Positions 35,358 through 47,300 of a stretch of DNA of 64,000 nt are shown one piece after another. Location: assembly GCF_910596095.1 (NCBI RefSeq), contig NC_056550.1, positions 13,689,501 through 13,753,500 on the forward strand. Direction: 5' to 3'. The notes under the pieces are model-generated. The model made no database searches and was not told the origin of the DNA. It saw nothing but the letters and a program-made list of their open reading frames with translations. The position numbers were made by a program, and so were the translations under genes. Positions within the stretch are counted from its first letter, which is position 1, and each line of letters opens with the position of its first letter. Origin of the DNA: Thunnus maccoyii. Its lineage: Eukaryota > Chordata > Actinopteri > Scombriformes > Scombridae.

Positions 35358-36840
35358 AGGTCATTGAAGAGTTTTAACCAGGGAAGGAATTGATCAGTTT
35401 ATGTGTGTGCTGGAAACGCATAATAGAGTCTGTACTGCTGTAAGGAGATTAAAGGTACATCCTTATTTGTCATATAACCCATAAAGTATACTATTAAAAC
35501 ATGAAGGAACGTAAACAGACAAAACAATGCAAAAGAAAAAATATTAATTAAAAACTGTAGCATTAGTATCAGTAGCAGTAGTAATGTGGTTTATGTTGAT
35601 ATGACATACATAACATAAACCATCATTTTTAGAAGCAGACACTTGTAATTTAATGTTGTCTGAGTTTCTGAATAAACCATGTGTGTAATCCAAGCTTCTT
35701 TTGAGCTGCAAGACAGCAAACACAGACCCTACGTATGTATCGGCTTTAACAGTTACGGATGTTGTAAGATGTTTACCACCAACCAAACTTCACCTAGACA
35801 CAAACATTATTTAGTTGTCCTCTCCAACCAGACAGTTTGCCTCCATTATTCAGCTACTCAAACTAGTCTTACATGACTCTTGCCATCTTATCTGATTGTG
35901 CCTTCTCATTTGGAAAAGTCTGCAAAGTACCTGTTTACCTCTCCATGACAGCCATTTATCAGTCTGAGTGTGAGTCAGCACATGTAACAGCTGCTCGGGG
36001 GCATTAAGCAGGGTGTGGCTTTTTAGTTCAAATAGCAAACCTGCATTAGTCCAGTTAATAGACACAGATCAATAAAAATCTATCAATTAGCAGACAAGTA
36101 AGTTTATAGGTTTGACGCAGGGTGGAAATAAATTTTGAAAAATCGCCTTCCGCAGATGCCCTGTGTGCGTGTATCAGCAATGGCCATTGATACGTGCATG
36201 GCCTATCATTCATTAATGAAGGGAAGCTGCACGCAGACATCATAAGTAGAGGCCCAGGACTAATGCTTGTTGGGGAACAGAGGCAGTGCTGTCATCCCCT
36301 GCATTATGAATAGAGTTCCTGCACAGAGCTCACAAAGCCCATTCAGTTATCCTAACACACCAGTTAAATCTTTTACGACGTTCCTCCCTGTTCAGACTAT
36401 CAGGTAGCAACATCTCTGATACCTACAGGCCACTAAAGACACAGGAATGACTCAAAATATAACTGGTGTTTGTTAAAGGCAGACGCTGGCTGCGCAGTGG
36501 ACATCCAAATGGTTTCGCTTCCCTTTTCCTCGTTTGCACATCCGTTTGTTATCAGTTGAAGATGGGGTGCACATTAAAGTTTCACACAGACTTAATCAGT
36601 AAGGTGAGCCTGACACTCCTTTCTTGATATGAGTTTTTGGTGACAATGAAGTGAAGGCATTAATTATTGAAGTGCCAAGCAGACAAGCAGGCCAGGCCTA
36701 TGTGTCCATCCCAAAGAGCCTATCCACATGTGTTACAAGGTATTAGCAGTGACAGACAATTTTTTCATATACATGTAAAGAAAAACTTAAGCTTGCTTAC
36801 TGTATTTCTTCTAATTATTAGTCATTTGTTTGTCATGACT

Positions 36841-37320
36841 AGTGATGTGCAGAGACCCCAGTATTTGTATTTGTATCTATATTTGTTGAGGCAACAAAAT
36901 TATTTGTATTTGTATTCGAATAAAAGTTGAAAGAGGCTTAAAAATCCTGTTTTTGTTTTTATTACATTTTTAATTTTAGAAAATTAAAGTGGTACAATAA
37001 GTGTTCATGAATAAACTACCTTACAAAGGAGATCCCCACACCGGGTCTTGAACTGCAGTCTCCCAGATCATCATGAGATGACTGCGCTGACTACTGAGCT
37101 CAAACTTTACTCATCACCTCATTGCAGACAGTCCACGTTTCCAAATATGCATCATGTAGCAGGTGGATGTGACTCCCCTCATTGAGAACTGCTGACAGAC
37201 ATAACAGCGGAGCAGAGGAGAGAGACTGAGATAGCAATGTAACCAACCTGTGCGCTGGTATTTGACATGGCATTGACATTTTTTTCTTCCCGAAAACAAA
37301 TAATTTTGTTTCCCCCTTCC
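36841..37320 (+). mobile_element. hAT-like element, second family member
   Basis: This begins TAGTGATGTGCAGAG and continues with GTATTTGTAT repeats, CAACAAAATTATTTGTATTT and AGAGGCTTAAAAATCCTG. That text is the reverse complement of the right part of the element at 22684-22985, with roughly 85-90% agreement by eye over 120 bases. It then carries a tRNA-like segment (37029-37105) absent from the other copy. The right end is uncertain. Confidence 0.5.
37029..37105 (-). other. tRNA-like segment inside the hAT-like element
   Basis: On the minus strand there is an A-box-like GCTCAGTAGTCAGCGCAG, an anticodon-like CTCATGA and a B-box-like GCAGTTCAAGACCC spaced as in a tRNA, resembling an elongator tRNA-Met. 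The acceptor ends do not pair well, so it is a tRNA relic, not a working gene. Confidence 0.4.
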
Positions 37321-37849
37321 CAACTACCATTGCTATAACCTGTACTACTGACTTCTGCCTTGTTAACATTTTTATTTGTAACCTCTCTCTTTAATTCTTA
37401 GAGTACAAAATTATACCTTCACTGGTCATTTATATTTATATTACAAGCATAATTTATAAGGATTATTTGTCCTGCCCAAAATGTATTTATTTCTCATGGC
37501 ATGACCCCCTCTCTTTTTCTCCAAAATTTAATTATTTTGAGGGTACATGATTTACCATACCATATCTGAATTTACCTTACCCTACTGAAAATGAGTCAAC
37601 AGAATTAACATATAAACATACATTTGTAGGTTGCATCTAAATTGCTGTTTTTGCCTCTTGACAGTTAATAGAGCTGCATTTTAAGATCAGTTATTTGGAA
37701 GAATTTCAGGACCTTGTCCATGTTCACCTTGCGGTCCAAAAACTGCTGTTGTTCATATTTTTTCTCACATTGTCGGCCCATCAGGGCCGGTGGACACTCT
37801 TATTACACTATCATAGCCGTGCTCTCCTCACGAAAAATACTGTACAGCT

Positions 37850-37853
<4 letters not shown>

Positions 37854-37914
<61 letters not shown>

Positions 37915-37935
37915 GTCTCTCTCTCTTTCTCTCCC
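37854..37935. repeat. (CT)n microsatellite
   Basis: CT dinucleotides run without a break to 37912 and then continue with single interruptions to about 37935. The poly-Ser-Leu open frames that cross it are artefacts. Confidence 0.95.
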
Positions 37936-39756
37936 TCCTCTGCCCTTGAGTCCAGGTAATCTTCTGGTCACATTAGCTCATATACTGCTGTCCCGCAGCA
38001 GCACATCCAGCAGTCAGTGTCGACCTGTTGGCTCACATTTCCTTCCTGTTTACTGCTCGCCACTTCTGACCCACAGGGGTCACAGCTCCATTGCGTGTCC
38101 CCTGGCTTGTGTTACCTACTGGCTTCCCCAACCTTGTCCCGCTTTCAGCCGTGCTACCAGCATCCCCCCTGCCCCCACCCGCTTTTCTTCCTCCACTTGA
38201 TGTCAGCATGTCTGCAGAACAGAGGGTCAAAAACTGATAACAGCAGATATGGATATGATAATGATCTCATTAGTGCTGTCTCTGCACATGTCCCGTGTTT
38301 GTGTCTTTATACATAAAAGTGTTTAAGTAATGTGCTCATATAGGAGCAGCAACAATGTTGATATTATAATAAAAGGCGTTTTTGATTTAGTTCATGATTT
38401 ATTAATGAGATAAGTTTTAAGAAAAACAACCAGGCTCACACTCTGGGTCTTCACCCTGGTTAAAAAAACGTTTTTATTTTCTTATGAGCAATCCATGCAA
38501 GCAATAATGGTTTTTAATTAGAATCTTGACATTACTCCTGCTCCTCCAGAATATGTATAGATGCTTGAAGCTTGCTTTTACATATTTAAACCTATTTTTT
38601 CCCCAGCAGTTCAACCTAAGAATAAATCGTCAGCACACCACTATCATTTACACATACATATGCTCAAATATACATCATCACTTTTGAATCTACACTTAAC
38701 TCTCGCAGGTTGTCTCTTACTCTGTCTTAGCTCATACACACATACATAGACATTGTACTTATAACTTGCGGGAATTCAACTGCTTGTTTCACTATTGAAC
38801 GCTTGAAGGTTGAAGTTGAACGGGAAGTTGCTCAACATCCTCCTGATCAGATTCTTCGCATATCTTATCAATCTATCTATAATTTTGGCATCCTGTTTCA
38901 CCATGCTGTATCTTTGCAGTTTCGCTCTCTGCTGTATTCTGTACACACCGCAGCTATTTCAGTTCTGTCCATCTTGGAAGATCCCTTCTTCTGTTGCTCT
39001 TTCTTTTCCATATCTGAACCGAAGGTCTAGGATAGGGGATCTGGTGTGTTTTACTGTGAATGTCTCTGACTGATTTATCATCTGAAATGGTTGCTCCTGT
39101 AAGTGTAACATATCAAATTGCTAATGAATCAGTGTGGTTTTATCACCTTGTTATCACTTCATAGTGACAGTAAACTGTCTAATACAATAAGACACGTAAA
39201 GGTCTCTCATAAGCAGTGCTTGGATTGAGAAGGAAAACATTTAAAACCTCTATCGTCACAGCACATGATATGAATCAAGTAGTAATTGGTATGACGACAC
39301 ATCCTACATCTGTGACCAGGACCTCATACTAATACCAGTGTTTGCCTCATAGTTCTGAGTAGCAGGTATCTGCTGTAATAGTCAGGTTCTCCCTGTAATA
39401 TACAGATAATTGAAATGACACTAAGGTGGAACCACTGAAAGAACTTGTGGCACTCTGTATTTTGGTGCCTCTAGCAGGGGGGTGAATGGTGAGGTGGTTG
39501 TTAATTTTAATCCCATGAATCCTGTAAATGCAGAGGATGAAAACGCTGTGTGCTATTTAAATTCTCTTGTTTGGGGGGAGTTTCAGAGTTGTGAGACATC
39601 TTCTGTCTGAGAATTTGGGCAAGCGTATTAAAATGGTTCCTCTTTAATATATCCTCAGCAAGATCTATCAGACAGACCTGGCAAAGGAGCACATGAAAGG
39701 CTAGCATTCTGAGCTATAGCATTCTGCAGAGTTTGCATTTATTTCCCACTGTGCAT

Positions 39757-39758
<2 letters not shown>

Positions 39759-39804
<46 letters not shown>

Positions 39805-39837
39805 ACCTCAACTGGATGGATATATTAACAAGTTCCC

Positions 39838-39881
<44 letters not shown>
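39759..39881. repeat. Inverted (CA)n...(TG)n microsatellite pair
   Basis: A CA tract of about 45 bases (39759-39803) is followed after a 38-base spacer by a TG tract of about 40 bases (39842-39881). The two are reverse complements and could pair as a long hairpin. A third TG tract follows at 39963-39992. Confidence 0.95.
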
Positions 39882-39883
<2 letters not shown>

Positions 39884-39956
39884 ATGTGCATATTTAAGAG
39901 TCTGTGTCTGATCTCAGATTTGATTTTTTGCAAATGCATTGGGTTTTGTTGCACAC

Positions 39957-39996
<40 letters not shown>

Positions 39997-40886
39997 TTGT
40001 GCGTGTGTGTGTTTTGTTGCCCTATCCCAGGCAGCACCAAGGTTCAGCTGGGTTTATTTACAAAGCTGAGGTCAGGTGTCACTCGATCCAGCCGCGGTGA
40101 CACTCAGGTGGCCATCAAGGTCAACTCCTCTGCTTTCTCTATAGCTCGATGGCTATAAACTCATTGACACACACACACACACATACACAGACAGACTTAT
40201 ACTGTAATGTATATACACTAAATCAGAAACCCTTTGTTTGTAGGACATGTCTCTCTCATATACCTGACATTAGCTCTCTTTTAACACTATGTTAGATAAT
40301 ATTAAGTGAAGATTTAAGGACACCTCTGAAGTGTAAACGGTGTGACTGTGTGTCTGCACAGGTGTGTTTATTTTGTGCATAGGCACATCTCGATCATTGT
40401 GTGCATATATAGATTCCCACCTCTTAAGGGTTAATTAGACCTTCACTTTATGCATTTATGCAACATTTCAATAACCCCCTTAAAAGCTAGATTTCCAACA
40501 TACAGTATTTTGGGGGTTGTGGTGTTGTCATGTTATCCTGTGACATACAAGATCATATACAGACATACACTTGAATGGAAATAATGAAAAGAGCAAGGGG
40601 ACTTGGGTTTTATTATTTTATTTTCTCATTAATTTTGGTAAATTGTACATTTATTTTTGCAATACAGCTTTACGATCTGTCTAAAATATATGGAAAAAGA
40701 GAAAAAAAACATGATGAGAATGTGGATCTGTGGACCGGGGCGAGTCTTGTAAAATAAAAATAATCTAACAAGTTTCATCTAACCAGATGGAAAATGATTG
40801 ACTAAACTAAGACAGCCCTTGAAGCAGTGGAACAGGGGCAGGTAGAGGAGGTCTCAAGATGATTTGGAGAAAGGGAGGTCAGTTGT

Positions 40887-43040
40887 TTAGGACAAGACCA
40901 TGGCCTGGAACTCTGTGGAGAAAAGAAACGGCATTAGAGACATGTGACACCTGCTTACTGCTCTCATCTGTCTGACACCTGCCCCATTGCAACTATAAAA
41001 TTTTTGCATTTTATGTAAAGTAACAATAATGACATGAAACCATAAGAAAGAAAGAAAGCAGATATGCGCTCTTATGTTTACATTATGTCAGTGACTAATC
41101 TGAATCACAAATGCTCTTTAAAACATTGTGTATGTTTCAATTTTAAGTGCCTACTGCATTTCTCTGTATTCTTTCTTAGTCAAGAGACTTGATTGGTGTC
41201 TTTTTGATTATTTAATACTTGTTACTGTCTCTCTTTCTAGCATTACTTACAGACCATGAACAACCATGCAGCAAATTTAATCAATTTGCATTCAACTTAA
41301 AAATGTATTTGTGGAAATTGTTTTGCTCCATAAGCACAAATGCACACGTATGTCTTGGGTTTAACAGGTTTATCAAATAGGCATGGATCCTCTCACCCTC
41401 TGCTCCAATCCGGCCATCACTATCATCATCAGCAGCACACAGGAAGGCTTTGGTCTCTGTGTCTGTCAGAACGCGAGCCCCAGGATTAAACCTCTGGAGG
41501 AAAAACCTGGCAAACACAGAGTCACAGACAATTACAGACAAAGCTTATAGTTAGAGGCACTCCTTAGTAACTACTGGGTACTGTGCATAGCAATAACCAC
41601 AAAAGCAGTAATCAGGATCCGACAGAGAGGTTCAATAAGTCCTAATAGAGAATCTTCTAGGTGTGCACAGGTAATGTGTGATGCAAAACAAGTAAAGAGG
41701 ATGATTTTAAACTGCACTGTAGGTCAGTCAAGCAGTTGCCTTCAGATATCAGGTTGTGCTACTTAAATGTCTTCTGCTGTACAGCCAGAGAACAGCACTC
41801 TTACAATAGTTTCAATGGTTTACATTATCCCACTAGTGTTATTCGACTTGCATTTTGCTTCTGTCATCTTTCTTGAGTGAGCTGTGACCATAGATGATTG
41901 TCATAAGTCAGTGAAGCACCAGTATATGCAAAAAGCTATTCGAATCTCATAAAAGTGTTTACAGTAGTATTTTAAGGCTTTGTTTTGATTTAGTTCAGTT
42001 AGTGTCATAGAAAATGTGAGTTTGTGTCAAGAATTTCATGTCAGCCCTAAAAAGTTGGATGAACTAATGACAGATGGTCCTCTTCTCTACATCTCAAAAA
42101 TTTCATGAAAACCATGAATGGAATTTTTAATTATTTTCCAGCAAGACATCTTATCTCTTCACCCGCTGGACTGAACCAGACTGGCAAAAGAAGCTGCTAA
42201 CCCCATTGGATCCTGGGCACAACAAAAAATTTGTAGTTTGTAGAACCAGCTGCTCACTCACTTCAGCTCTTCCTCCTCAATGAAACCACTGCCATCATTG
42301 TCCAGGATCGCAAAAACTTTCTTCACGTCCTGGGGGGTCTTCTTGGTGAGGCCACACATCTGGAAGAACTTCTTGGGGCAGAAGGAGTCTGGTGCTTGAG
42401 GAGAAATAGGGAGCAGAGTCAGGAGCAGAACAAGGTGACTAAATCTTCCCATCAGCTAACCATATTCCAATTTAATTTCAATATTTAGTGTAAGTATAGT
42501 GTAGTGTGGAGTTTTTTCCCCACTAAACTAGAATTAAGACAAAGTCTCAGTATTATCAGCGAATCCCCAAAATGTTAATGTTGAATTTTGGAGACAAGTG
42601 GATTGATGACTCATAACTGAATAGGTATTATTAAGTGTGATGTAAGTCACTTAATGTTCTTGCTCAGAGGCACATAGCTTGGAGAAGATATTGGTCCTAA
42701 ATTACCTGTAGAATTGTATATATTTTACAGGTTTTAGAAGCCAATTGGCTTTGATCTCTTTGTCTAATGGCTAATGCCCAATTGATGCTCATAAAATCAT
42801 TGTATTCTAGGTTACATTGTACTTAACTTAGCCCTTTATGTCTTTATGCATCTTTTAATTTCTTAATCTAATAATTAAGCATGGTGACTGCAGGGGCTCC
42901 AGCAGAAATACTGTATAGAATAAAAAAAAAAAACACAGACAATGAAGAAAGCAATAATGATATTGGTGGAAGACGATACCTTGGCAGTCCTTGATAGCAC
43001 TGTCGATGGCATCAGCGGAAAGGATAGATGAGAGCGACAT
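40887..43040 (-). CDS. Oncomodulin/thymic-type parvalbumin, four coding exons
   Basis: Small cytosolic EF-hand calcium buffer. The coding exons are 42980-43040, 42262-42394, 41397-41506 and 40887-40912 (61, 133, 110 and 26 nt; 109 aa). The protein starts [20 protein letters not shown] and ends EFQAMVLS, which is typical of the avian-thymic-hormone (CPV3)/oncomodulin branch rather than muscle beta-parvalbumin. The AB domain (KKFFQMCGL) is degenerate, as in the family. Both working sites look competent: CD loop [12 protein letters not shown] and EF loop [12 protein letters not shown]. The Arg/Glu pair of ARVLTDTE is kept. The acceptor of exon 3 is AAG instead of CAG. A separate 5' UTR exon and TATA box lie near 43546-43631. 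AATAAA-type signals occur about 270 bases after the stop (minus strand, 40609-40622). It is the last gene of a four-gene tandem array. Relatives in zebrafish are the pvalb8/9 or ocm genes; which one is not decided. Confidence 0.88.
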
Positions 43041-43545
43041 TTTATTCCTGTAGGAGGAACAACCGTGGTGAATTATTAACACATTTAGCCAGGTACAGCA
43101 GCAAACCTTCTAACTAGGCACTGATGGAGAGCAAAAGGTATCCAAGTGAAGATACTGTCACTGACAAGTCAGCGCAATAACGGGCCAGGAGAGAGCGACC
43201 CGGTAATGCAAGTCCTTAAATCTTAAGAGTAAGGTTTTTTTTTATGAAAGAATGTAAAATAATGCCATCATAACTTCATACAAAGCATTAACCCCAACCG
43301 TTGTCATATCCCAAAGATTTAACAGAATAGAAATAACTTTTCCGTTCTTGCTTCCTTTTAAGTCTGACCTAACAATTACTTCACCTGTCATTGAACTAGG
43401 CAGCCACTAAAGTGCATTAAAGTGCGCCGAATACAATCTATAGGAGCCAGAGGATCCGTCCCTGCACAATCTTTTTAGATACATTTTTAAAAAAGCAAAC
43501 ACTTTCTATCATAAGCGACTTCCTGGAATCCACAGAGCAACTTAC

Positions 43546-43635
43546 CGTGTTAAGGGTTCTCGCCCGGTCGGTGATGCAGCAGAGAGGTTAAGGCTATGTG
43601 GTGATGCTGTCCGTCAAGGCGGATTTATATAGGTC
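43546..43635 (-). promoter_or_regulatory. Promoter and non-coding exon 1 of the oncomodulin-type gene
   Basis: On the minus strand, TATATAAAT (43623-43631) is followed about 75 bases later by a good donor (ACG|GTAAGT, GT at 43544-43545). This outlines a short 5' UTR exon that would join the coding exon at 43040 or a few bases upstream. The layout is the same as in the neighbouring parvalbumin genes. Confidence 0.6.
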
Positions 43636-44980
43636 TGATTGCAGTGACAATGGGGATTGCTTGAGTTACCTGTCTATGGATCAAATTCTAACTGCCCGCC
43701 CCTGATCCAATTTCTCAGCTAACTAATTAACCTTTACTATTTATAACGCCCAGGGGCAGAGAGACCGGACCGTGGACATCTGTAACGCCCTTGTAAATAG
43801 CAAATTAAGTTAAAAAGCGCATTCTTCCCCCCTCGTCCACCACTCCCTCCTGTCACCCCAGCACCCCTCCTCTCGCCTTTAGAATTATAGCCTACAGTAC
43901 AGTAAATGCAGGTAGACTCTAATGTAACTGCAATCTCTCTCTCTCTCTCCTTTTTCTCCCTCTCTTGCTGTTTTTGCCCCTCACCCCTACCCTTTCATGC
44001 AGATATCCTTTTACAGGCAGCAGTCCCAAAACGAGCACATCTGAGCACTGCAAAATGCTTCTATCATTGCATTTGAGGTGAGAAACATAATGTCAACTGA
44101 CATTGAAGCTTTCCATGTTAGTTTTGATGTAGTCTTGCAGGAAGAACATATGTCTTATGACACCTTTTTCTTGGTTAAAACAAAACAGCATGTGCACCAT
44201 TATTGGGTGATCTACTATAAAAGGTGAGACCATACACGACCTCTTTGTACCTGGTGCACAGGCATACCTGCCTCAATCTACCTCTTGCCTTGGACTTAAG
44301 ATATCTACCTGCCCTAGTTGATCAGCTGCAGACTCACAGCAGATGGGGTTCAGATTATCTTCAATATAAAACCAAATACACATTATATCTGCTTATCACT
44401 GAATGTCAGGGACGTCGGTGCTTTGTAACCTTCTCACCGTCTCACGCTGACAGGGGGACAGCCTCGCTAAAATGCTTTGTCAACTGTGCTGATAAAGGGA
44501 CCCGAGGTCACCCTCTCCTGTCGCTGTCCTGTCCCGCCATGATGGTGATGATGATGCATAATAATGTACAGTGTCCCCGGTATTCACACGGGCCATTTAG
44601 ATAAAGGTATGGCAGAGGTCAGGCTTCGTTCGTTTGTCCCATTTGGTCACCCTGTTTCTTTCTGGAGACCAGGAGCTGCACACTGAGCTCTTTTGTCTGT
44701 CTGTCCATTAGTCCAAGTTGCAAAATGATCAATTCTGCTGTTGCTCAGGACATTTGTGGCCCCCAGCGAGTCTGACACACAAACAAATTCAGGGATCATT
44801 GAGCACATTCCTAGGAGAGTGTTCACTGCAGCACACGGAAAAAGAAGGTCACTTCTCTCCATAATACAGCATGCAGTTGCACTGTGTGGGGTGGAGAAAG
44901 ACATATGCCCTGGTGGAAATGGTATTTCTTTCGAAAAATACCTCTTAATCAATTTACACACAACAAAAACTGATAGATTA

Positions 44981-45047
44981 GGCCCCACTAAGCTTTGAAC
45001 CAGGCTTGCTAGAATCAGAGTCTAAGCACTACACCATCACCGCGTCC
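44981..45047 (-). other. Degenerate tRNA-like sequence
   Basis: Read on the minus strand, GATGGTGTAGTGCTTAGA resembles a D-arm/A-box. TTAGA and TCTAG can form an anticodon stem around a 7-base loop with CTG, and CTGGTTCAAAGC resembles a B-box. The acceptor stem does not pair and the T-stem is weak, so this is a pseudo-tRNA or the head of a SINE, not a gene. Confidence 0.35.
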
Positions 45048-46537
45048 AATGACATGTATTTCCCCAATGTGTCTCCAGAAATATCATCTGCAACCGGACA
45101 CTGAGGGATATCCTTCAATATAGCCAAAGGCAGGGGCACCGCACCACCTTTCTCACATTAGAAGTCAGTCACTCCGTGCGCACGAGCGCCTCTTGGCAGC
45201 TCTCTCGCGCGCGTCAGCTGGCGACCGAGAACAACAGGTAAAGTCGGGGTGATGAGGTGTCATGACATGTGTGTAAAGGTCCTCTTAAACATTATTTAAA
45301 GGTCGTAGGACAGAAAACTTTCGTAAGCAGTAGAAATGCGATACGGTGCACAGAATTCCACTGTGGCCTGGGAAAAAGGAACCAACATTTTACTTTATTT
45401 TATTTTATTATGTTTATTTATAAGTTATTTCTAAAGAAACCGTGTTATGTAACAATCACGAACAGGCGCTTTGGGCATGAGTTTTACGCACAGGTGACGC
45501 ACAGTGGCTTTTGTATAATGCTTTGGCAGCGACCTGCCGTCTTTCATTATTGAATAAAAGCTTGTAGTACGTCCGGTGGTTTGTCATTGTCAACCTTTCC
45601 TAAACCTAATCCCGGTGCCAACTTGTTAATGGGGCCCTTCAACAAGTGATGTCCGATAGTCTTCTGTGAGGTTCCAGTGGAGCTGGACTCCTGAGGCAAA
45701 GAGAAACTCAATCATCTCCTCCAGACTTGTGTGTGAAAAAGAGACTAAGGACACCGGATCGAGAGCAGTGGTGCGACTTTACCCACATACCCGGTGCATG
45801 ATGTCATGCGCCATGTTGATACCTCGCAGACTATACTGTTACTTGGCGATCATTTATTCATTTACATTTGCTAATGTTCTTTACGAGTGTCACTCCCGGA
45901 CATATAGGCCTTGATCGGTCAGGGACAATCGGACTGAACTTGCAGCTGTTAGGCTACTGTTTTATTTTTGTATATATCACACGATTTTATTCTGTCCCCT
46001 CTGACATCACATCATTTTTACATGTCAGTGTCACAATACATTTTAACAATATTTTTGTTCAATGAGATTAAACGAAACTACATTTAAAATCAAACAGAAA
46101 TCTCATTTGCTTTTGTTTAATCTCTACAGAACTATAGCAGTAATCAGTTTCAAGAAAATAAAGCAGTTGAGTTGAACTGGAAATAAATGATTTTATTTAA
46201 CGAACGATATGTTTTTTCAGTAATAGTTTCACGAAAATGTGAAGACTCGAGCATGTGAAACATGTTCTTTTGATTTCGTCTTTATGTATGGATGTATGAT
46301 GAGTGTCCCACTTTCGTGAATAGATAAATAGATAAGTTCCCCATGACTTAAAGTCAGGCTCTTCTGACTGGAGGGAATCAAATGTCTGAACAATTGTTTT
46401 CATTTCCAGATGATTTAACGCATCTGGTCTCTGTCCGCTGCCCCAACTCCCACTGTTAGTGGACGTGACTCCATCTAGTGGCTACTGAATGGAGCTGCGT
46501 GACTACTTAGTTACAGTGTTTGTGTGTGTGTGTGTGA

Positions 46538-46572
<35 letters not shown>

Positions 46573-46878
46573 CATGAGTCTAATATGCAACTGATAAAAT
46601 ATGGGGCCTAATTGATTGTTATGATGATATGATTCAATAGCCTAACATGCCTGTAATTTAGTCTTGGCAATAATGTAACTTCAACATTAAAGCTTATTTT
46701 GTAAAGCTTATTTAGCCCATTTGAATTTTGGGGAGAGAGAGTATTAATAGTAATTGGTCTACATCGTTTTGATTATAATTGCTTTCTTGTTATTTATCCA
46801 CTATTATATTCTTACGTAGGCCTATTTGGCTACATGTCATGCTAAAACAGCAAACTGTAATTGTGTGTATGTGTGTGT

Positions 46879-46879
<1 letters not shown>

Positions 46880-46953
<74 letters not shown>
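46880..46953. repeat. (GA)n microsatellite
   Basis: This is an uninterrupted GA tract of about 74 bases. A shorter GA tract lies at 46541-46564, after a TG tract. Confidence 0.95.
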
Positions 46954-46954
<1 letters not shown>

Positions 46955-47300
46955 AGGAATTTGCCCTACACAATTAGTCAGATGATGTTCATGAATTAAA
47001 AAGACACGGGTCATTCATAAAGAATAAACAGCCAATAAGACCGTAGCAAAAGAATAATTTATTCTTTTTTTACCGTCCGTTCCTGGAAAGTGCATCATAG
47101 ATTTTACAGTAAGCAAAATTCATATTTAAGACATGAACACAACCGAGCGACATTCACAATCATCATTTCTGGACAGTGTGTTGCATAGGAGGAAAGGTCT
47201 CTTAAGCAAATGTATAAAAATTATTTATATTCAGATGAAAAGGGGGGAGGTCGACGTGGGCATTGTTGTTCCATCAGAGCGGGTGTTGGTCAGTTGCCGC

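Larger units (their letters stand above)
32954..40886. other. Intergenic region between aimp2 and the parvalbumin array
   Basis: This is about 8 kb without a supported gene. It contains the long palindromic element (34751-35357), a hAT-like fragment with a tRNA-like segment (36841-37320), a CT tract (37854-37912) and a CA...TG inverted microsatellite pair (39759-39881) followed by another TG tract (39963-39992). At about 36120-36245 a short repeat-free stretch contains a local inverted pair (TCAGCAATGGCCATTGATA). Other open frames are short and featureless. Confidence 0.5.
43640..47300. other. Intergenic region between the first two parvalbumin genes
   Basis: The stretch contains a tRNA-like relic (44981-45047), a CpG-rich patch with a plus-strand splice donor near 45180-45240, GA microsatellites (46541-46564, 46880-46953) and the polyadenylation side of the next parvalbumin gene (AATAAA on the minus strand at 47058-47063). 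No protein-coding exon is supported. Confidence 0.5.

Noticed and set aside
46779-47014. Repetitive Arg-Glu or Ser-Leu open frames over GA/CT tracts (also at 21.5 and 37.7 kb)
   Set aside because: They are translations of dinucleotide microsatellites.
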